A DNA stretch of 64,000 nt. It comes from Moesziomyces globuligerus (taxonomy: Eukaryota > Basidiomycota > Ustilaginomycetes > Ustilaginales > Ustilaginaceae). The notes beneath the pieces are model-generated. The model saw only the letters and a program-made list of their open reading frames with translations. It had not been told where the DNA came from and did not search any database. Location of the stretch: assembly GCA_030849465.1 (NCBI GenBank), contig JARVLF010000002.1, positions 434,001-498,000 of the forward strand. Reading direction: 5' to 3'. Both the position numbers and the translations under genes were made by a program. Of the stretch, positions 10,722-21,362 are shown piece after piece. Every line of letters starts with the position of its first letter. Position 1 is the stretch's first letter.

Positions 10722-12473
10722 TCAGGGCGTGCAGCGGCCGGTCCATCGCGGGTAGAGCGAGGCCTCCCTGACGGTCCAGCGGTTGGTGAGCCAGGCGAGG
10801 AAGCGCTCCACGCCGAGGCCGTAGCCGCCGTGTTCGCAGGTGCCGTACTTGCGCTGGTCGGTGTACCAGAAGTAGGGCGCGGCGTCGATGCCCTCGTTCT
10901 TGTACGCCTCGAGCAGCTCGTGCTGGTCGGCCATCCTCATGGAGCCGCCGACGATCTCGCCGACGCCGGGCATGAGCACATCGACCGAGTCGGTAAACTC
11001 CTCGTCGCCCTCGGTGCGCTTCATGTAGAACGACTTGATCTCGCGCGGGAAGCGGCAGAGGAAGATGGGCACGTTGAGCTCGTCGGTCATCTTGCGCTCT
11101 GCGGCCTCGGCGATGTCGTCGCCGATCTTGTGCGGCTGGCCGTCCTCGTTGGGGATGTCGTGGTCGTTGAGCCACTGGATGGCCTCCTTGTAGTCCATGC
11201 GACGGAAGGGGCGCGAGGGCATCTTGAAGTTGGGGTTGAGCTGGTCGAGCAACGCCTTGGTCTTGGGGTCGTCGAGCACGCGCGAGAGCGTGCCGCAGAT
11301 GATCTGCTCGAGATGCTCGAGCAGGTCGTCGAACGAGATGAAGGCGAGCTCGCCCTCGAGGTGGGTGTACTCGGAGAGGTGGCGACGCGTGTGCGACTTT
11401 TCGGCACGGAAGGACTCCTGGACGCAGAAGACGTCGCCGAGCGAGGGGAGACAGGTCTCGAGGTAGAGCTGCGAGCTCTGGGTGAGGTAGGCGGGCTGGC
11501 CGTAGTAGTCGAAGCTGAAGAGGGTGGAGCCGCCCTCGACCTGGGTCTGGACCATGCAGGGGGGCGTGACCTCGGTCATGCCGAGGTGGTCGAACTCGGC
11601 GCGGAAGGCCTTGAGCACCTCGGAGCGCACCTTGAGCACGGCCGAGGCGGTCTCGCCACGGATGACGAGGTGGCGGCGGTCGGCCAAGCTGTTGGGGTCT
11701 GCGGTCTCTGCGACGACGTTGGTGTAGGCCTCGTCTCCGCCGGGCGCCTTGCCGAGGCACTTCCAGTAGTCGGCGACGAGCTCGTGGCCGCCGGGAGCGG
11801 TCTTGCCCTCGGGGACGGCCTTGAGCTGGCCCTGGATTTCGACGGTGGATTCGGTGGTGAGGGTGAGGGCGTCGTAGGTGGTGGTGAGCTTGCCCGAGAG
11901 GACGACCTGGAGGTAGCCGGTGCCGTCGCGGAGGACGATGAAGGTGAGGTCCTTCTGCGAGCGCAATCGGTGGACCCAGCCGGAGATCTTGACGCGCTGG
12001 TCGCGGAAGTCGGCGCCCTGGCTGATCTTGATCTTCTTGGCCGAGGAGGAGGGCTCCTCGAGCACGATCTTCTTGCTCTCCTCGAGACGCTTCTCGTCGT
12101 GGGCGGCCTGTGCCTCTTCCTTTGCGGCCTGCTCGCCGGCCTTCTCCTTCTTCTTGAGCGCGGTGGCGTAGAGCTTGCTCACCTTCTTGGCAGCGGAGGC
12201 CGAGATGGGCGCGTAGCCGTCGGCATCGACGCCGTCCTGGCCGGGCGTGGCGTCGGCCTTCTTGACAAAGACGGAAGCGTCCTGGCCCTTTGCGAGGAGC
12301 GCGGCTAATGGTGTGGCGAAGGGCGAGGCCTTGGAGCCGTCAGCTGCGGTGTCGTTGCCAGCCTTCTCGTCGACGTAGACCGGAGCGCCACCGCCGATCG
12401 CCTTCTTGTCCTTGTCTCCGGAGATGTGGAGTGCCTCGGCGGCCGAAGCGAGGGCGTCCTTGATCGCGGACAT
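10722..12473 (-). CDS. DED81: cytoplasmic asparaginyl-tRNA synthetase
   Basis: Class IIb aminoacyl-tRNA synthetase that charges tRNA-Asn in the cytosol. The intronless 583-residue frame has an N-terminal eukaryote-specific extension, with lysine/alanine-rich residues 95-135 likely helical. It is followed by the OB-fold anticodon-binding domain (VKISGWVHRLRSQKDLTFIV, from about residue 161) and the catalytic domain. Class II motif 2 is FRAEKSHTRRHLSEYTHLEGE-like and motif 3 is GGYGLGVERFLAWL near the C terminus. GEIVGGSMR is also typical. The Asn rather than Asp assignment rests on overall match to the Ded81/NARS sequence. The first methionine starts a normal-looking extension and is accepted. 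It is divergent from GCN1 across about 1 kb. A long open frame on the opposite strand is an antisense shadow. Confidence 0.96.
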   Translation of the reverse strand: MSAIKDALASAAEALHISGDKDKKAIGGGAPVYVDEKAGNDTAADGSKASPFATPLAALLAKGQDASVFVKKADATPGQDGVDADGYAPISASAAKKVSKLYATALKKKEKAGEQAAKEEAQAAHDEKRLEESKKIVLEEPSSSAKKIKISQGADFRDQRVKISGWVHRLRSQKDLTFIVLRDGTGYLQVVLSGKLTTTYDALTLTTESTVEIQGQLKAVPEGKTAPGGHELVADYWKCLGKAPGGDEAYTNVVAETADPNSLADRRHLVIRGETASAVLKVRSEVLKAFRAEFDHLGMTEVTPPCMVQTQVEGGSTLFSFDYYGQPAYLTQSSQLYLETCLPSLGDVFCVQESFRAEKSHTRRHLSEYTHLEGELAFISFDDLLEHLEQIICGTLSRVLDDPKTKALLDQLNPNFKMPSRPFRRMDYKEAIQWLNDHDIPNEDGQPHKIGDDIAEAAERKMTDELNVPIFLCRFPREIKSFYMKRTEGDEEFTDSVDVLMPGVGEIVGGSMRMADQHELLEAYKNEGIDAAPYFWYTDQRKYGTCEHGGYGLGVERFLAWLTNRWTVREASLYPRWTGRCTP

Positions 12474-13475
12474 GGTTGTGGGACTTGCGCTCTAGTGTTG
12501 CGGTAGGGTAGGTTGTTGGGTATCTCCTTTCGCGGGTGGTGGTGGTAAGGAGGAAAGCCGGTGTGGTGGATGCGCAGGAATGGATGTAGGGGAGGAAAGC
12601 GAGATAAGACTCGTGATGGCAAGTATGCGTTGGGCACGGCTCAGTTGCGCACTTTGCATGCGGCGCAGAAGGGCAGCGGCCTGGGCAGCGGCCTCGACAT
12701 TCTTTGTGTTGGTTGGCTGGTCGTTGCCGGTGCTTGGAATTGTCAGGATTCCACAGACGGCCCAACTCGAAAAAATGACTCGGCGGGGACCTCGAGCGCG
12801 CTCTCGTGCTCAATGCTCAGTGCGTAGTGCGCTCTGCGGGAAGCCTGCGGGACAGGCTCCCCGCCCGATGGCGCAGACCAAAGCGCCGACCAAGCGCACG
12901 CGCTCCCCGTCGGAGCTGCCCCGACCTTTCTTGCCCTCGCCTGGCCGCGAGCTGCAGCCATCTTTCCCGTTGCAGCATCGCTCTGGAGCCTCCCGCTGCC
13001 GATGTCTCAAGCTGGATCTGCCGCCGATCAGATAGGCTGCCGCACCTGAGCCTAACAAAGGACAGGATTCAGAAAAGCGAAATCGGCTTCCATCGTCAAG
13101 TGTCATGACCGGATCGGGCTCTTGGCCGATCCAAGAATGTTTTTTGCTCGAGATCACTAACTCAGCCTGAGTGCTCTGCAAGGGCCACACGACGAGATGA
13201 TGCTCAGCTGAATGTTTCAATTTCTGCGCAGCTCTGTGTCAGGTTCGGCGCTTTCTCTCTGCACTCTCTGCACTCTCTGTGCTTCGTCCTACATCCTGCT
13301 GTACACCGTCGACCTTGTCTGTCTGCGGCCAGCCCACCCTTTTCCTCCGCAGCTGTCTCAGGATCCTAGTCGCATGCTAGCCAAGAAACGCGACCTCAAA
13401 AATTGGATCCAGCAAGCGTCCTCCGAGCCCCAGCAGGAGCCTTACGACTCGGACGACGACCTGGCACCGGCAAAG
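12474..13475. promoter_or_regulatory. divergent intergenic region DED81 / GCN1
   Basis: About 1 kb with no gene seen, holding both promoters and leaders. The GCN1 frame stays open back to 13212, so its 5' leader or a longer N terminus may occupy the last 260 bases. Confidence 0.5.
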
Positions 13476-16400
13476 ATGAGCGTCTCTGGCGACGACCGCG
13501 ATCTCCTCGACCCGCTCGACGATTGGTCCGCCTTTGCACAAGCTGCTCAGATCCAGCTCAACTCCACCAGCACCCGCCAGCGCCTCGACTTTCTCAATCG
13601 CCATGCGCTCAAGGCCGCCGAGCTCGCCGAGCTCCAGCCCGTCCAACGAGCCGAGCTCCTCACCCTCCTCCTCCGCACCTATTCCAAGTACATTGACAGG
13701 GAGTCTCGCCTCGCCTCGATCAACGTATTCTCCAAAGTCGTAGCTACCGATGAGGCCGCCAGCCCATCAGAGTCCAACGGTGCCGTCGCAAAACATGCCC
13801 TCGCCTGGCTCAAGCGAGAGTCGGAACGCATCGCCAAGCCTTCCACCTCCGGCTCCTCCACCACCGCTCTCTCCAACCTCACAGCCCTTCACGCCTTCGT
13901 GTGCGCCCTCTACTCGACGCTCTGTGCTACATCTAACACGCAAAAGGATGCCACCGTCTCGAGCGTCTCGCCAACCTGGGAAGGTCTTGTTCATCTCCTC
14001 GCAGCCAACTACGATGCCATCCTCGCCCACTCTCAAGGCCGCGAGAGCGTGCGAAGGAACGCAGTCGCTCTCACCCGACGTACACTGCGCAGCGCGCATC
14101 CCTACCTGCCCCACCTCTTCCGCCTCCTCTGCGCAAGCCAACCCCCAGCGGCGGCCCTTCGCTCGGCTCCGCTCCTCGGCGAGGCGGTCGGTGTCTGCTT
14201 CCGACTTCGTGCCGGCTCCGAGCAGCTCAAGGGTGCCCCCGACGGCATCGGTCGCAGCTACGTCAATGCCGCCAAGACCGACATCCTGGCTTTCTACAGC
14301 ACTCAGATCCTCGCATCAAAGACGCAGGTGCCCCAACCCTCCGTCCTCGCCTTCCAGGAGTTCATCGCTGAGTACGTCACCGAGCAGGACCTATCTTCCT
14401 CCCTCCGCCCGCAGCTCGAAAAGATGCTGCTCCGCTCCCCGGAGATTGCTCTCCCCATCGCCACGGCCCTATTCACCGCCGTCAAGCTCGACGTCGGCCC
14501 GCACGCCAAGCCACTCCTCAACCCCGTCTTGTCCGCTTCCAGGTCCAGCAATCCAGCTACCAGAGTCAAGGCCGCAGACTTCTTCTCCATTCTGTCGGCG
14601 CGCATCCACGACGATGACGCCGCCAAGACCGCCATCGTCGACGAGCTCATCGCCATCCTCAAGTCCGGCAAGGCTGCTACGCCCGAAGCAAGGTCTTCGA
14701 TCTACGCCATGCTCTCCTCTGTCGCGCCGGGCGAGGCTGCAAAGAGCTCGGCCGTCGTCGAGGTCGTCGCTGCCCTCTTGCCCAAAGAGGCGCAAGAAGC
14801 TGCCATGCACGCTGCCGTCTCCTGCATCACCCACCATCTTCGCTGGATGCTCACCCAGGCGGACTCCAATCCACCCGCCGCGGTCTCCACTGCCTTGACC
14901 AAGGAGCTCCAGAACTCCAAGGTTCCCATCAGGAAGGCCGTCTGCCTCGCTGTCGGCGAGCTCTTCTGGTCCATGACCGATGCCAAGGATGCCACCGCAG
15001 CCACCCGCGCCTTTGCAGAGTCCCTGTTGCCAGGCCTCGAGGCTAACCTCAAGAATGCCGCCACCAATCCGCTCACCGCGCCCGGCGGTCCTCTTGAGGG
15101 CTACATCGCAACCGCTGTGCTCGAGGACCGCCTCGCCAAATTTGGCTCGGACAAGATTGATAGCGTGCTCAAGAAGAACGCCGCGCTCGAGGGCATCCTC
15201 GTCGTCGATCCCAAGCCTTCTTTCCTCCTCGCCGACAAGGTCTTCCGCAAGATCGCCACTGCCGAGGAAGAGATCTGGCTCTCGCGCGCTTTACAGGCAA
15301 TCGTGGTGCGACATGCCAAGGCACTGGCCTCCGACAAGGATGTCCAGGTGCAGATCGCGCTTGCCTTGATTCATGTGCTCTTCCACGCCACTGGAAGCAA
15401 CTCGAAGCGCTCCGTGCTTGAGCTCGTGCAGCACCTGGCCCTTGTCGAGCCCATTCTCACCCACGACATCGTCACCTCTGGTATCTCGGCTTTCCTCCAG
15501 CAGCCTGCTCCGTCCGCTGCTCCCGCTTCCTCTTCAGCATCATCAAAGCCGAACGGTGCCGCAAGTGCGGCGTCGACCACGGGATCGGGTGCCGCTGGCG
15601 CCGCTGGCGACGCCGAGGACGCAAAGCCTTCTGCCGAGACGCGATCTCGTGATCTGCGCCGCTTGTTGTCCGCTGCCAACACCTTTTCGGAAGAACTCGA
15701 TCCGCAGTCGCGAAAGAAGGCGCTTGTCGACACGCTCGTCCTCTCGCACCACACCGACCTCCTCGACCGCGGCACTTCGTGCTTCATGGACCTCACCTTC
15801 AAGGCAAAGATCCTTCCCATCGACTTGGTCACCTCTCACCAGCAGGACCTCCTCGCTGCTGTCCGCGTCGCTCTCGACGATGCCGCCATGCGCGAGGCCG
15901 GCTTTGCGGCTCAGACGACGCTCGTCCGCTTGGCACCCGACACCGTCATGGCCGAACTTGCTTCGCAGATCGAAGCCGAGTGCCCCTTCGACGACCTTCA
16001 GGCACTCACCCAGGACGAGTTGGGAATGTGGCGAACCGAGCCAGGCACACTCTACATCGACGTGCTGTCCGCAAAGACGGAGGACAGCGTTGACAAGAAC
16101 AGCAAGAATGCCAAGATGGAGCAGTGGGAGGCCGAGCTCCGCGCCGACATTGCCAAGAAGAAGGCGGCTCAGAACAAGACGCTGACCAAGGATCAGAAGG
16201 CGGCCGTGGACGCGCAGACCAAGGTGGAAGCGCAAGCTCGCGCCAAGGTCGAAGAAGTTCGATCCCGCTACGTCCGCTCTCTCCGCACCGTCTCGTCTAT
16301 CGTGGGCGCTCGCACTGATGAAATTGAGGGCTACATGCAGGCGCTCTCCGCCTTCGTTCTGCGAACCTTCGAAGTGCCGCAGGCTCGTCTCCTGTTCGAA

Positions 16401-19400
16401 AAGGAAGCCAAGGAGGCCTTCTGGGCGCTGTCCAGCTGCTGCTCGATTCGCCTGGAGGCTTACTCGATGTTCGTTGGTGTCGCGCTGCTGCGATCCATCG
16501 ACGAGGAGCTTGTGGAGGAGGACTTCCGTGCCGAGCCCATCAACGAGCTCGTGCTGCGAATCCTCTACCGTCTCCGCTCGCTATCCGAGCAATCCCCTCT
16601 GGATGCCACCACGGTCGCGTTCATTGACCCACTCATCGTTCGCATCGTCCGCGCAGGTGGCTTTGGTGTCGAGGCCGAGGACACTGATTCTGTGCTGGAA
16701 CAGATCCAGCTGTCGCTCGACTTCATCGACTTCCACGGCTCGGCGTGCGAGAGCACCAACTACCCACGCTCGTCCTTCATCGACAGCCTCGTCACCATCG
16801 TCGCCAAGCATACCCAGATCTCCAAGGATGCTGTCTCGGCGCTGCGTGACATCGGCGAGGCGCTCAGGACCAACGCTCTGCCCGCAGAGATCCAGAAGCT
16901 GCTCTCCAACACGATGGTGGACGAAGTCTACGTTCGTAATGGCTGTCTTCAGGCCATCCAGCCGCTCGATCTCACCGACCTCGAGTTCCCTGTGGAGCTC
17001 TGGCTAGCCTGCCATGACGAGGATGAGGAGAATGCGCGACTCGCCGAGAAGGCTTGGGAGGAGAACGGTCTCGACGTGCCTGAATCGTTTGCCGACCCCC
17101 TCATTGCACTGCTGGAGCACAAGATCGCTTACGTCCGCGATAGCTGTGCGCGGGCTCTCGCTGCCGCCACCGAGCAACATCCGGAGCAGGTGTCGAACGT
17201 CGTCTCCAAGCTCTGCAAGCTCTACCAGGAGAGGAACAAGGTGCTGGCTCCCGAATACGATCGCTTCGGCATGGTGATCGAGTCGACCAAGAATCGTCAG
17301 GACCCATGGCAGACGCGTGCTGCCATCGCCGTGGCTCTCCGCGAGCAAGCACCCCTCCTTCAAGGTTCGGACGTGCAGCCACTCTTCGAGTTCATGATTG
17401 ACGGCCAAGCGCTCGGCGATCGCAGCGAGGATGTGCGCCCCAAGATGCTCGAAGCGGCCACCGCCGTGATCGATCTGCACGGCAAGGAACACCTCTCCAA
17501 GCTCATTGCCATGTTCGAAGCCTTCTTCAGCAACTCCACCGGCTCGAACGCCGACGACGGCATCACCGAGGCGGTGGTGATTTTACTCGGTCGCGAGGCT
17601 CGCCATCTCGACCCCAAGGACCCGCGCGTCAGCAAGGTGGTCGACCGTCTGATCGACGCTCTCAAGACCCCTTCCGAGCTCGTCCAGTCGGCAGTGGCCG
17701 ACTGTCTGCCGCCGCTGGTCCTGGCCATCAGCAAGGACGTCCCGCGCCTGTTCCAGTCGCTGTTCCGCGAGCTGTTTGATGGTGCCAAGTATGCGGGCCG
17801 CCGAGGCGCGGCTTACGGTCTCGCGGGTCTCGTGATGGGTCGAGGTATTGGCAGCATCAAAGAGTTCGATGTGATGAACAAGCTCGAAGACGCCTTCGAG
17901 GATGCCAAGAGCCCAACGCGTCGACAGGGTGTCATGTTCGCCTACGAGACCCTGACGCTGACGCTGAAGAGGCTCTTCGAGCCGTACATCATCGGCATTC
18001 TGCCGCACATGCTCGCTGGATTCGGTGACGTCTCGAGCGACGTCCGCGAGGCTACGCAGGACGCAGCGAAGGCGATCATGCAGAACGTCTCTGGACACTG
18101 CGTCAAGATCATCCTGCCGACGCTTCTCTCGGGCCTCGACGAGAAGCAGTGGAGGACGAAGAAGGGTGCGATCGAGCTGCTCGGTGCCATGGCCTACTGT
18201 GCGCCCAAGCAGCTGTCGCTCTCGCTGCCGACCGTGATTCCTCGCCTGAGCGAGGTGCTCACGGACTCGCACACCCAGGTTCGCACTGCTGCCAACAAGA
18301 GTCTGAAGCAGTTCGGCGAAGTGATCAACAACCCCGAGATCAAAGATCTCGTCCCCGTGCTTCTCAAGGCGCTCATCGATCCCAACACCAAGACTGGCGC
18401 GGCGCTCAAGCGTGTGCTCGAGACGAGCTTCGTCCACTACATCGATTCGCCCTCGCTCGCCCTGGTCATCCCCATCATCGACCGTGGTCTCAAGGAGCGC
18501 AGCGCCACGATCCAGAAGGACGCTGCGCGCATCGTCGGCAACCTGGCGGGTCTTACGGACTCGAAGGACTTTGTGCCATACCTCGGCAAGCTCATCCCCA
18601 TGGTGCGTCTGGTGCTTATCTCGCCCGTGCCAGAGGCGCGCGCCGTGGCGGCCAAGGCACTCGGAACGCTCGTCGAGCGACTCGGAGAGGTTCACTTTGT
18701 CGAACTGGTCCCGTCGCTTCTTGGCGTGCTTCGCTCGGATGCCACGGGTGTCGACCGCCAGGGTGCCGCCCAGGGTCTCGCTGAGGTGCTTGCAGGTCTC
18801 GGCATGGAGCGCATGGAGAACCTCCTGCCCGAGATCATCAACAGTGCGTCCGACCCCAAGCCGTACGTGCGAGAAGGTCACATCTCGCTGCTCATCTACC
18901 TGCCGGCCACGTTTGGACACCGCTTTGCGCCCCATCTGGGCCGCATCATCCCTCCGATCCTCAGCGGTATCGCCGACGATGCCGAGACGGTCCGTGAGGC
19001 CTCGATGCGCGCTGGTCGCATGATCATTGCCAACTACTCGTCCAAGGCGGTGGATCTGCTGCTGCCGCACCTCGAGACTGGCCTGTTCGACGAGGCGTGG
19101 CGCATCCGTATGTCGTCGCTGCAGCTCACCGCCGATCTGCTCTTCCGCCTGTCGGGCATTTCGGGCAAGAACGAGGTGGAAGACGAAGGTATCGACGAAG
19201 ACGTGGAGCAGTCGGTTGCAAACAACTCGGTGCAGCGCGCTCTCATCGAGGCTCTTGGCCAAGAGAGGCGCGACCGCATCCTGGCTTCGATCTACATTGT
19301 GCGACAGGATCCCAACATCCCCGTCCGCCAGGCTGCCATCCACACGTGGAAGGCGCTGGTGCACAACACGCCACGAACGGCCCGAGAGGTGCTGCCGACG

Positions 19401-21362
19401 ATGCTCGACATCCTCATCAAGTCGCTGGCCTCGAACGGCGACGAGAACCGCGAGATGGCTGCGAGGACGCTGGGCGAGCTCGTCAAGAAGCTCGGCGAAA
19501 AGATCCTGCGCGAGACCATCCCGATCCTGCGCATGCGCGGCGCCACGTCCGAGGACGCCAAGACGCGCTCGGGTGTCTGCTACGCCGTCACCGAGGTGCT
19601 GGCCAACTCGACCAAGACGCAGCTCGAGGATCACGAAGATGCAATCATTGCGGTGGTGCGCCATGCGCTCGTGGACGAGTCGCCGGCAGTGCGCCATGCT
19701 GCCGCGCAGGCGTTCGATGCGACGCAGACGTACATCGGCCCGCGCGCCATCGACGAGACGATCCCGACGCTGCTCGAGGCGCTCTCGGACACGAGCGGCG
19801 GCACCTCGGAGACGGCGCTGGCGGCGCTGCGCGAGGTGATGCGCGCGCGCTCCGACGTCGTGTTCCCCGTGCTGGTGCCGACGCTCATCGCGCAGCCAAT
19901 CACATCGTTCAACGCGCGTGCGCTGGCGGTGCTGGTGCGCGTGGCCGGTTCGGCGCTCAACCGCCGCCTGTCGAACATCCTCACGGCGCTTTCAAAGGCG
20001 CTGGACACGGAGAAGGACGAGGTGATCCGTGCGGATCTGCAGACGGCCGTCGAGGCTCTGCTGGGATCGGTCGCGGATGTGGACGGCTTGCACCAGACCA
20101 TGCTCCTCCTGCTCGGATGGGCGGGATCGACGTCGTCGCCGCAGCAGCGCGTGGCTGGCTGCAACTTCTTCAAGGTGTTCTGCCAGGTCAAGAAGCCGTC
20201 GGTCGACGTGTCGGACTACCTGGTGGACTGGCTGCGCAAGCTCGTGTCGTTGCTCGACGATCCGGTGCCCGAGGTGGTGGATGCGGCGTGGAACGCGCTG
20301 GACGCCTCGCTCAAGACGGTGGGCAAGGACGAGCTGGAAGGGCTCGTGGTGCCGTTGCGCCGGAGCCTGGAGAACACGGGCACGGCGGGTCGCGAGCTGG
20401 CCGGTCTGTGCCGACCCAAGGGCGCCTCGCCGCTGGTGCCCGTCTTCCTGGCGGGTCTGATGAACGGCACGCCGGACCAGAGGCAGAACGGTGCGCTGGG
20501 TCTGTCGGACATTGTGGAGCGCACGTCGGCCGAGGCGATCAAGCCGTTTGTCACGTCGATGATCGGACCGCTGATCCGACTCTGCGGCGACCGCCATCCG
20601 CCGCCGGTCAAGGCTGCGATCCTGACGAGCTTGGACACGATGGTGCGCCGGATCCCTGCGCTGGTGCGTCCGTTCTATCCGCAGCTGCAGCGATCGTATC
20701 AGAAGGCGGTGTCGGATGCGTCGAGCGCGACGGTGCGCACCAAGGCGGGCGTGGCGCTGGGCAACTTGATGGGTCTGCAGACGCGTGTCGATCCGGTGAT
20801 CGCCGAGCTCGTCCAGGGCGCGCGTGCCGGTCTGGGCGAGGGCAGCGGCGCGGGTGCGACGGGCTTGGCGGGCGCAGCGGCTGGTGGTGCAGCTGCTGAT
20901 CCTGCCGAGCTGGCCGACTCGTTTGCGCTGGCGCTCGCCCACGTGCTTGCCAACGCGCCTGCCAAGAACGTGGGCGCGGCGAGCCGGGAGGCGGTGCTGG
21001 CGCTGATCGACGCGACGTTCGATGCCGAGGCCGCCATCAAGGATAGCTTCCGCCAGGGCGTCGCCGAGGTCGTGGGCTCGCTGGTCAAGCTCGACGCAAC
21101 CATGGCAGCCGGCGTGCTGCAGAAGCGGGTTGTCGGTGGTGGCTCGGGCGATGTGGCGCTGCAGTCGCAGAGCGTGCGTGCGGCTCTGGAGAAGGACGCT
21201 GCTGCGGTGCACTCGCTCGGATTTGCTGACGAGCTCGTCAAGTCGGTCATGTCGTGGATCAGCCAGGGCTCGGCCATCTCGCGCCCGGCCAAGGAGTCCA
21301 GGGAACTCATCCGCGACTCGGACGTCTGGAGGGCCGAGGCCAAGGCTGCGGACTGGATTTAG
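13476..21362 (+). CDS. GCN1: Gcn1 translational regulator, activator of the Gcn2 kinase
   Basis: Giant HEAT-repeat protein that binds ribosomes with Gcn20 and passes the uncharged-tRNA signal to Gcn2, which phosphorylates eIF2alpha (general amino acid control). From the chosen start it has 2,628 residues, close to yeast's 2,672. The middle shows the eEF3-like HEAT block (for example RRGAAYGLAGLVMGRGI and FVHYIDSPSLALVIPIIDRG). Further on are ALGQERRDRILASIYIVRQD and AARTLGELVKKLGEKIL, strongly conserved in Gcn1 of animals and fungi. The C-terminal third holds the region known to bind the RWD domain of Gcn2. The 13476 ATG has A at -3 and lies just before the conserved N-terminal segment. In-frame ATGs at 13374 and 13212 have poor contexts; the latter would add a hydrophobic, leader-like stretch. 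The frame is uninterrupted for 7.9 kb, with no introns. Long antisense frames are shadows. Confidence 0.95.
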   Translation: MSVSGDDRDLLDPLDDWSAFAQAAQIQLNSTSTRQRLDFLNRHALKAAELAELQPVQRAELLTLLLRTYSKYIDRESRLASINVFSKVVATDEAASPSESNGAVAKHALAWLKRESERIAKPSTSGSSTTALSNLTALHAFVCALYSTLCATSNTQKDATVSSVSPTWEGLVHLLAANYDAILAHSQGRESVRRNAVALTRRTLRSAHPYLPHLFRLLCASQPPAAALRSAPLLGEAVGVCFRLRAGSEQLKGAPDGIGRSYVNAAKTDILAFYSTQILASKTQVPQPSVLAFQEFIAEYVTEQDLSSSLRPQLEKMLLRSPEIALPIATALFTAVKLDVGPHAKPLLNPVLSASRSSNPATRVKAADFFSILSARIHDDDAAKTAIVDELIAILKSGKAATPEARSSIYAMLSSVAPGEAAKSSAVVEVVAALLPKEAQEAAMHAAVSCITHHLRWMLTQADSNPPAAVSTALTKELQNSKVPIRKAVCLAVGELFWSMTDAKDATAATRAFAESLLPGLEANLKNAATNPLTAPGGPLEGYIATAVLEDRLAKFGSDKIDSVLKKNAALEGILVVDPKPSFLLADKVFRKIATAEEEIWLSRALQAIVVRHAKALASDKDVQVQIALALIHVLFHATGSNSKRSVLELVQHLALVEPILTHDIVTSGISAFLQQPAPSAAPASSSASSKPNGAASAASTTGSGAAGAAGDAEDAKPSAETRSRDLRRLLSAANTFSEELDPQSRKKALVDTLVLSHHTDLLDRGTSCFMDLTFKAKILPIDLVTSHQQDLLAAVRVALDDAAMREAGFAAQTTLVRLAPDTVMAELASQIEAECPFDDLQALTQDELGMWRTEPGTLYIDVLSAKTEDSVDKNSKNAKMEQWEAELRADIAKKKAAQNKTLTKDQKAAVDAQTKVEAQARAKVEEVRSRYVRSLRTVSSIVGARTDEIEGYMQALSAFVLRTFEVPQARLLFEKEAKEAFWALSSCCSIRLEAYSMFVGVALLRSIDEELVEEDFRAEPINELVLRILYRLRSLSEQSPLDATTVAFIDPLIVRIVRAGGFGVEAEDTDSVLEQIQLSLDFIDFHGSACESTNYPRSSFIDSLVTIVAKHTQISKDAVSALRDIGEALRTNALPAEIQKLLSNTMVDEVYVRNGCLQAIQPLDLTDLEFPVELWLACHDEDEENARLAEKAWEENGLDVPESFADPLIALLEHKIAYVRDSCARALAAATEQHPEQVSNVVSKLCKLYQERNKVLAPEYDRFGMVIESTKNRQDPWQTRAAIAVALREQAPLLQGSDVQPLFEFMIDGQALGDRSEDVRPKMLEAATAVIDLHGKEHLSKLIAMFEAFFSNSTGSNADDGITEAVVILLGREARHLDPKDPRVSKVVDRLIDALKTPSELVQSAVADCLPPLVLAISKDVPRLFQSLFRELFDGAKYAGRRGAAYGLAGLVMGRGIGSIKEFDVMNKLEDAFEDAKSPTRRQGVMFAYETLTLTLKRLFEPYIIGILPHMLAGFGDVSSDVREATQDAAKAIMQNVSGHCVKIILPTLLSGLDEKQWRTKKGAIELLGAMAYCAPKQLSLSLPTVIPRLSEVLTDSHTQVRTAANKSLKQFGEVINNPEIKDLVPVLLKALIDPNTKTGAALKRVLETSFVHYIDSPSLALVIPIIDRGLKERSATIQKDAARIVGNLAGLTDSKDFVPYLGKLIPMVRLVLISPVPEARAVAAKALGTLVERLGEVHFVELVPSLLGVLRSDATGVDRQGAAQGLAEVLAGLGMERMENLLPEIINSASDPKPYVREGHISLLIYLPATFGHRFAPHLGRIIPPILSGIADDAETVREASMRAGRMIIANYSSKAVDLLLPHLETGLFDEAWRIRMSSLQLTADLLFRLSGISGKNEVEDEGIDEDVEQSVANNSVQRALIEALGQERRDRILASIYIVRQDPNIPVRQAAIHTWKALVHNTPRTAREVLPTMLDILIKSLASNGDENREMAARTLGELVKKLGEKILRETIPILRMRGATSEDAKTRSGVCYAVTEVLANSTKTQLEDHEDAIIAVVRHALVDESPAVRHAAAQAFDATQTYIGPRAIDETIPTLLEALSDTSGGTSETALAALREVMRARSDVVFPVLVPTLIAQPITSFNARALAVLVRVAGSALNRRLSNILTALSKALDTEKDEVIRADLQTAVEALLGSVADVDGLHQTMLLLLGWAGSTSSPQQRVAGCNFFKVFCQVKKPSVDVSDYLVDWLRKLVSLLDDPVPEVVDAAWNALDASLKTVGKDELEGLVVPLRRSLENTGTAGRELAGLCRPKGASPLVPVFLAGLMNGTPDQRQNGALGLSDIVERTSAEAIKPFVTSMIGPLIRLCGDRHPPPVKAAILTSLDTMVRRIPALVRPFYPQLQRSYQKAVSDASSATVRTKAGVALGNLMGLQTRVDPVIAELVQGARAGLGEGSGAGATGLAGAAAGGAAADPAELADSFALALAHVLANAPAKNVGAASREAVLALIDATFDAEAAIKDSFRQGVAEVVGSLVKLDATMAAGVLQKRVVGGGSGDVALQSQSVRAALEKDAAAVHSLGFADELVKSVMSWISQGSAISRPAKESRELIRDSDVWRAEAKAADWI

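Noticed and set aside
10665..12308. 547-codon plus-strand open frame
   Set aside because: Antisense of DED81; repetitive Val/Gly/Leu/Glu composition typical of reverse reading.
17583..19697. 704-codon minus-strand open frame
   Set aside because: Antisense of GCN1, which is strongly conserved in the other strand.
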